A stretch of DNA of 7,065 nt from Nitrospirales bacterium (GTDB taxonomy: Bacteria; Nitrospirota; Nitrospiria; Nitrospirales; UBA8639): the NCBI GenBank assembly GCA_013817135.1, contig JACDDF010000107.1, forward strand, positions 1-7,065, given 5' to 3'. Position numbers and translations under genes: made by a program. Below the pieces are notes generated by a model that made no database searches, was not told where the DNA came from, and saw only the letters and a program-made list of their open reading frames with translations. Shown one piece after another: positions 6,011 to 7,065 of this stretch (positions within the stretch are counted from its first letter, which is position 1; the number at the start of each line of letters is the position of its first letter).

Positions 6011-6458
6011 GGCACGTTCACTCACGATTTTAATGGCGGAGGATAACCCTCATGACGTCATCGCCACCAAACGGGCATGGCAACAATTCGGTTTCAACAA
6101 TCATCTGCATATCGTGTCGGATGGAGAGGAATGCCTGGAATATCTTTTTCATCAAGGGAAATATCAGGATCCGAACATTTATCCGCATCCTGATCTCATT
6201 CTTCTCGACCTCAAACTTCCGAAATTGGATGGACATCAGGTTCTCCAAACCATTCGGGCGAAGGATCAGTTCCGGTTTTTACCTGTCATCATTCTCACGA
6301 ATTCCACCCTCGAGAGGGACCGGAACAAAGGATATGAATATGGATGTACGGCATTCCTTAAAAAACCGGTCGGATACGCCAACTTTGCCAATCTCTTAAT
6401 TTCCATGCGGACCTTTTGGAGTTGTGTCGAACCGTACTCCCAACCGTTAACAGCCTAA
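6000..6458 (+). CDS. Single-domain response regulator, Rcp1-like
   Basis: This 152-residue protein is a lone receiver domain without an output domain. The acidic pair is E14/D15 in AEDNPHDV, the phosphoacceptor is D70 in LLLDLKLPKLDG, the switch residue is T100 in IILTNS, and the conserved Lys is K122 in LKKPV. The inserted segment between the second helix and D70 (FHQGKYQDPNIYPHPDL), the DNPxDV start and the KPV end are typical of the Rcp1 regulators that partner Cph1-type phytochrome kinases. The ATG at 6000 is chosen over upstream codons because GGGAG at 5986-5990 lies 9 nt before it and the domain starts directly after. A second ATG follows at 6003. The overlap with the kinase stop points to coupling, so the kinase is its likely phosphodonor. 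It probably passes phosphate on or binds a partner protein. Confidence 0.9.
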   Translation: MMNEARSLTILMAEDNPHDVIATKRAWQQFGFNNHLHIVSDGEECLEYLFHQGKYQDPNIYPHPDLILLDLKLPKLDGHQVLQTIRAKDQFRFLPVIILTNSTLERDRNKGYEYGCTAFLKKPVGYANFANLLISMRTFWSCVEPYSQPLTA

Positions 6459-6473
6459 CCAGGGGACCCCTCC

Positions 6474-7065
6474 ATGTCCATTGCCCAACAAATGGGAGTA
6501 TCGGCATTGCTTGTCGAAGACAACACCCATGAGCGAATTGCCATCCGGCGTGCCCTGGGAAAGGAGGTCCACACGCTGCTTGAATGCGAAAATGCCGAGG
6601 AAGCCATTTGTCATCTGGAACAATCACCCTCCCAATTTGACATTATCATTTCAGATTTCAAATTGCCTGGAATGGATGGCCTGACCCTTCTTCGCACCCT
6701 TCGTCAAATGCAATGCTCATCTCCGTTTATTCTGTTAACCGGCAATGGGTCCGAACAAACCGCCATTGAAGCGTTCAAGGCCGGGGTGACCGACTATCTG
6801 GTCAAAGCGTCCCAAAGTGGATATTTAGATTTGCTGCCGGCACTGGTCTCCGAAGTCATCGGACATCATCGTATGAAAACCAGAAATGAATTACTGGAAT
6901 TATCACTCAAAGAGGCGAATGTACGATTTCAGCAATTCATGGAACACTATCATGGGATCTTTTGGCTAACCGACTATGAAGAGCCAAGAAAGTCGTTATA
7001 CGTCAGTCCCAGTTATGAATACGTGTGGGACCGCCCGGCTCTTCTTCTCCTTCAAAACTCGTTGG
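6474..7065 (+). CDS. Response-regulator receiver plus PAS protein, C-terminus outside the window
   Basis: The frame stays open from the ATG at 6474 to the window end (197 codons). An AGGGGA at 6461-6466 lies 7 nt before the start, only 15 nt after the previous stop. Residues 9-130 form a receiver domain: E15/D16 in LLVEDN, phosphoacceptor D61 in IIISDFKLPGMDG, T89 in ILLTGNGSE and K111 in DYLVKAS. A linker helix (about 131-153) leads to the beginning of a PAS domain from about 154 (GIFWLTD, then LYVSPSYEYVWDRP). The output domain is missing from view; proteins of this make-up commonly continue into a histidine kinase, a diguanylate cyclase or further PAS domains. It differs clearly from the upstream Rcp1-like receiver, so the pair is not a recent duplication. 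Its place suggests a later step of the same relay. Confidence 0.88.
   Translation, partial: MSIAQQMGVSALLVEDNTHERIAIRRALGKEVHTLLECENAEEAICHLEQSPSQFDIIISDFKLPGMDGLTLLRTLRQMQCSSPFILLTGNGSEQTAIEAFKAGVTDYLVKASQSGYLDLLPALVSEVIGHHRMKTRNELLELSLKEANVRFQQFMEHYHGIFWLTDYEEPRKSLYVSPSYEYVWDRPALLLLQNSL

Overview
The window reads as a piece of chromosome from a Gram-negative environmental bacterium with roughly 50% GC. The small Rcp1-like receiver, the arrays of PAS, receiver and histidine-kinase genes, and the Gly/Tyr/Pro-rich secreted protein are all compatible with Nitrospirota. That placement is an inference from gene style; no rRNA or other marker gene is present to prove it.

Layout. Positions 1-156 hold the right end of an IS30-family insertion sequence: the transposase C-terminus plus a probable terminal inverted repeat. 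After a 354-bp stretch without a gene comes a small cupin gene (504-869, +). It converges with a gene on the opposite strand (981-1529, -) for a secreted coiled-coil protein that ends in a natural run of six histidines. That minus-strand gene has a good Shine-Dalgarno, a likely rho-independent terminator (921-955) and a candidate promoter with a perfect dyad in its spacer (1558-1587). Divergent from it lies a two-gene unit. The first gene is a natural fusion of 3-methyladenine DNA glycosylase I (Tag) with a DUF488/YeaO-like domain (1745-2740). It overlaps by an ATGA a C39-like papain-fold cysteine peptidase (2737-3210).

After a second gene-free stretch of about 594 bp (3211-3804) a four-gene signalling cluster begins, all on the + strand and tightly packed. 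It contains: (1) a 204-aa membrane protein with a plant ETR1-type ethylene-binding domain, keeping the Cys-X3-His copper site and the Asp/Tyr/Ile-Pro residues of helix 1, then a coiled coil but no kinase domain (3805-4419); (2) a histidine kinase with its own multi-helix membrane sensor, a PAS domain and complete H, N, G1, F and G2 boxes (4388-6010); (3) a single-domain response regulator of the Rcp1/CheY-like type (6000-6458); (4) a receiver-PAS protein that runs off the window (6474-7065).

The most interesting content is this last cluster. It looks like a bacterial ethylene-receptor-type phosphorelay in which the ethylene/Cu(I)-binding module is a separate polypeptide from the kinase, unlike plant ETR1 and the cyanobacterial homologue, where sensor and kinase are fused. 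The domain calls are read directly from motifs. Ethylene as the actual ligand, and signalling from the separate sensor to the adjacent kinase, are inferences.
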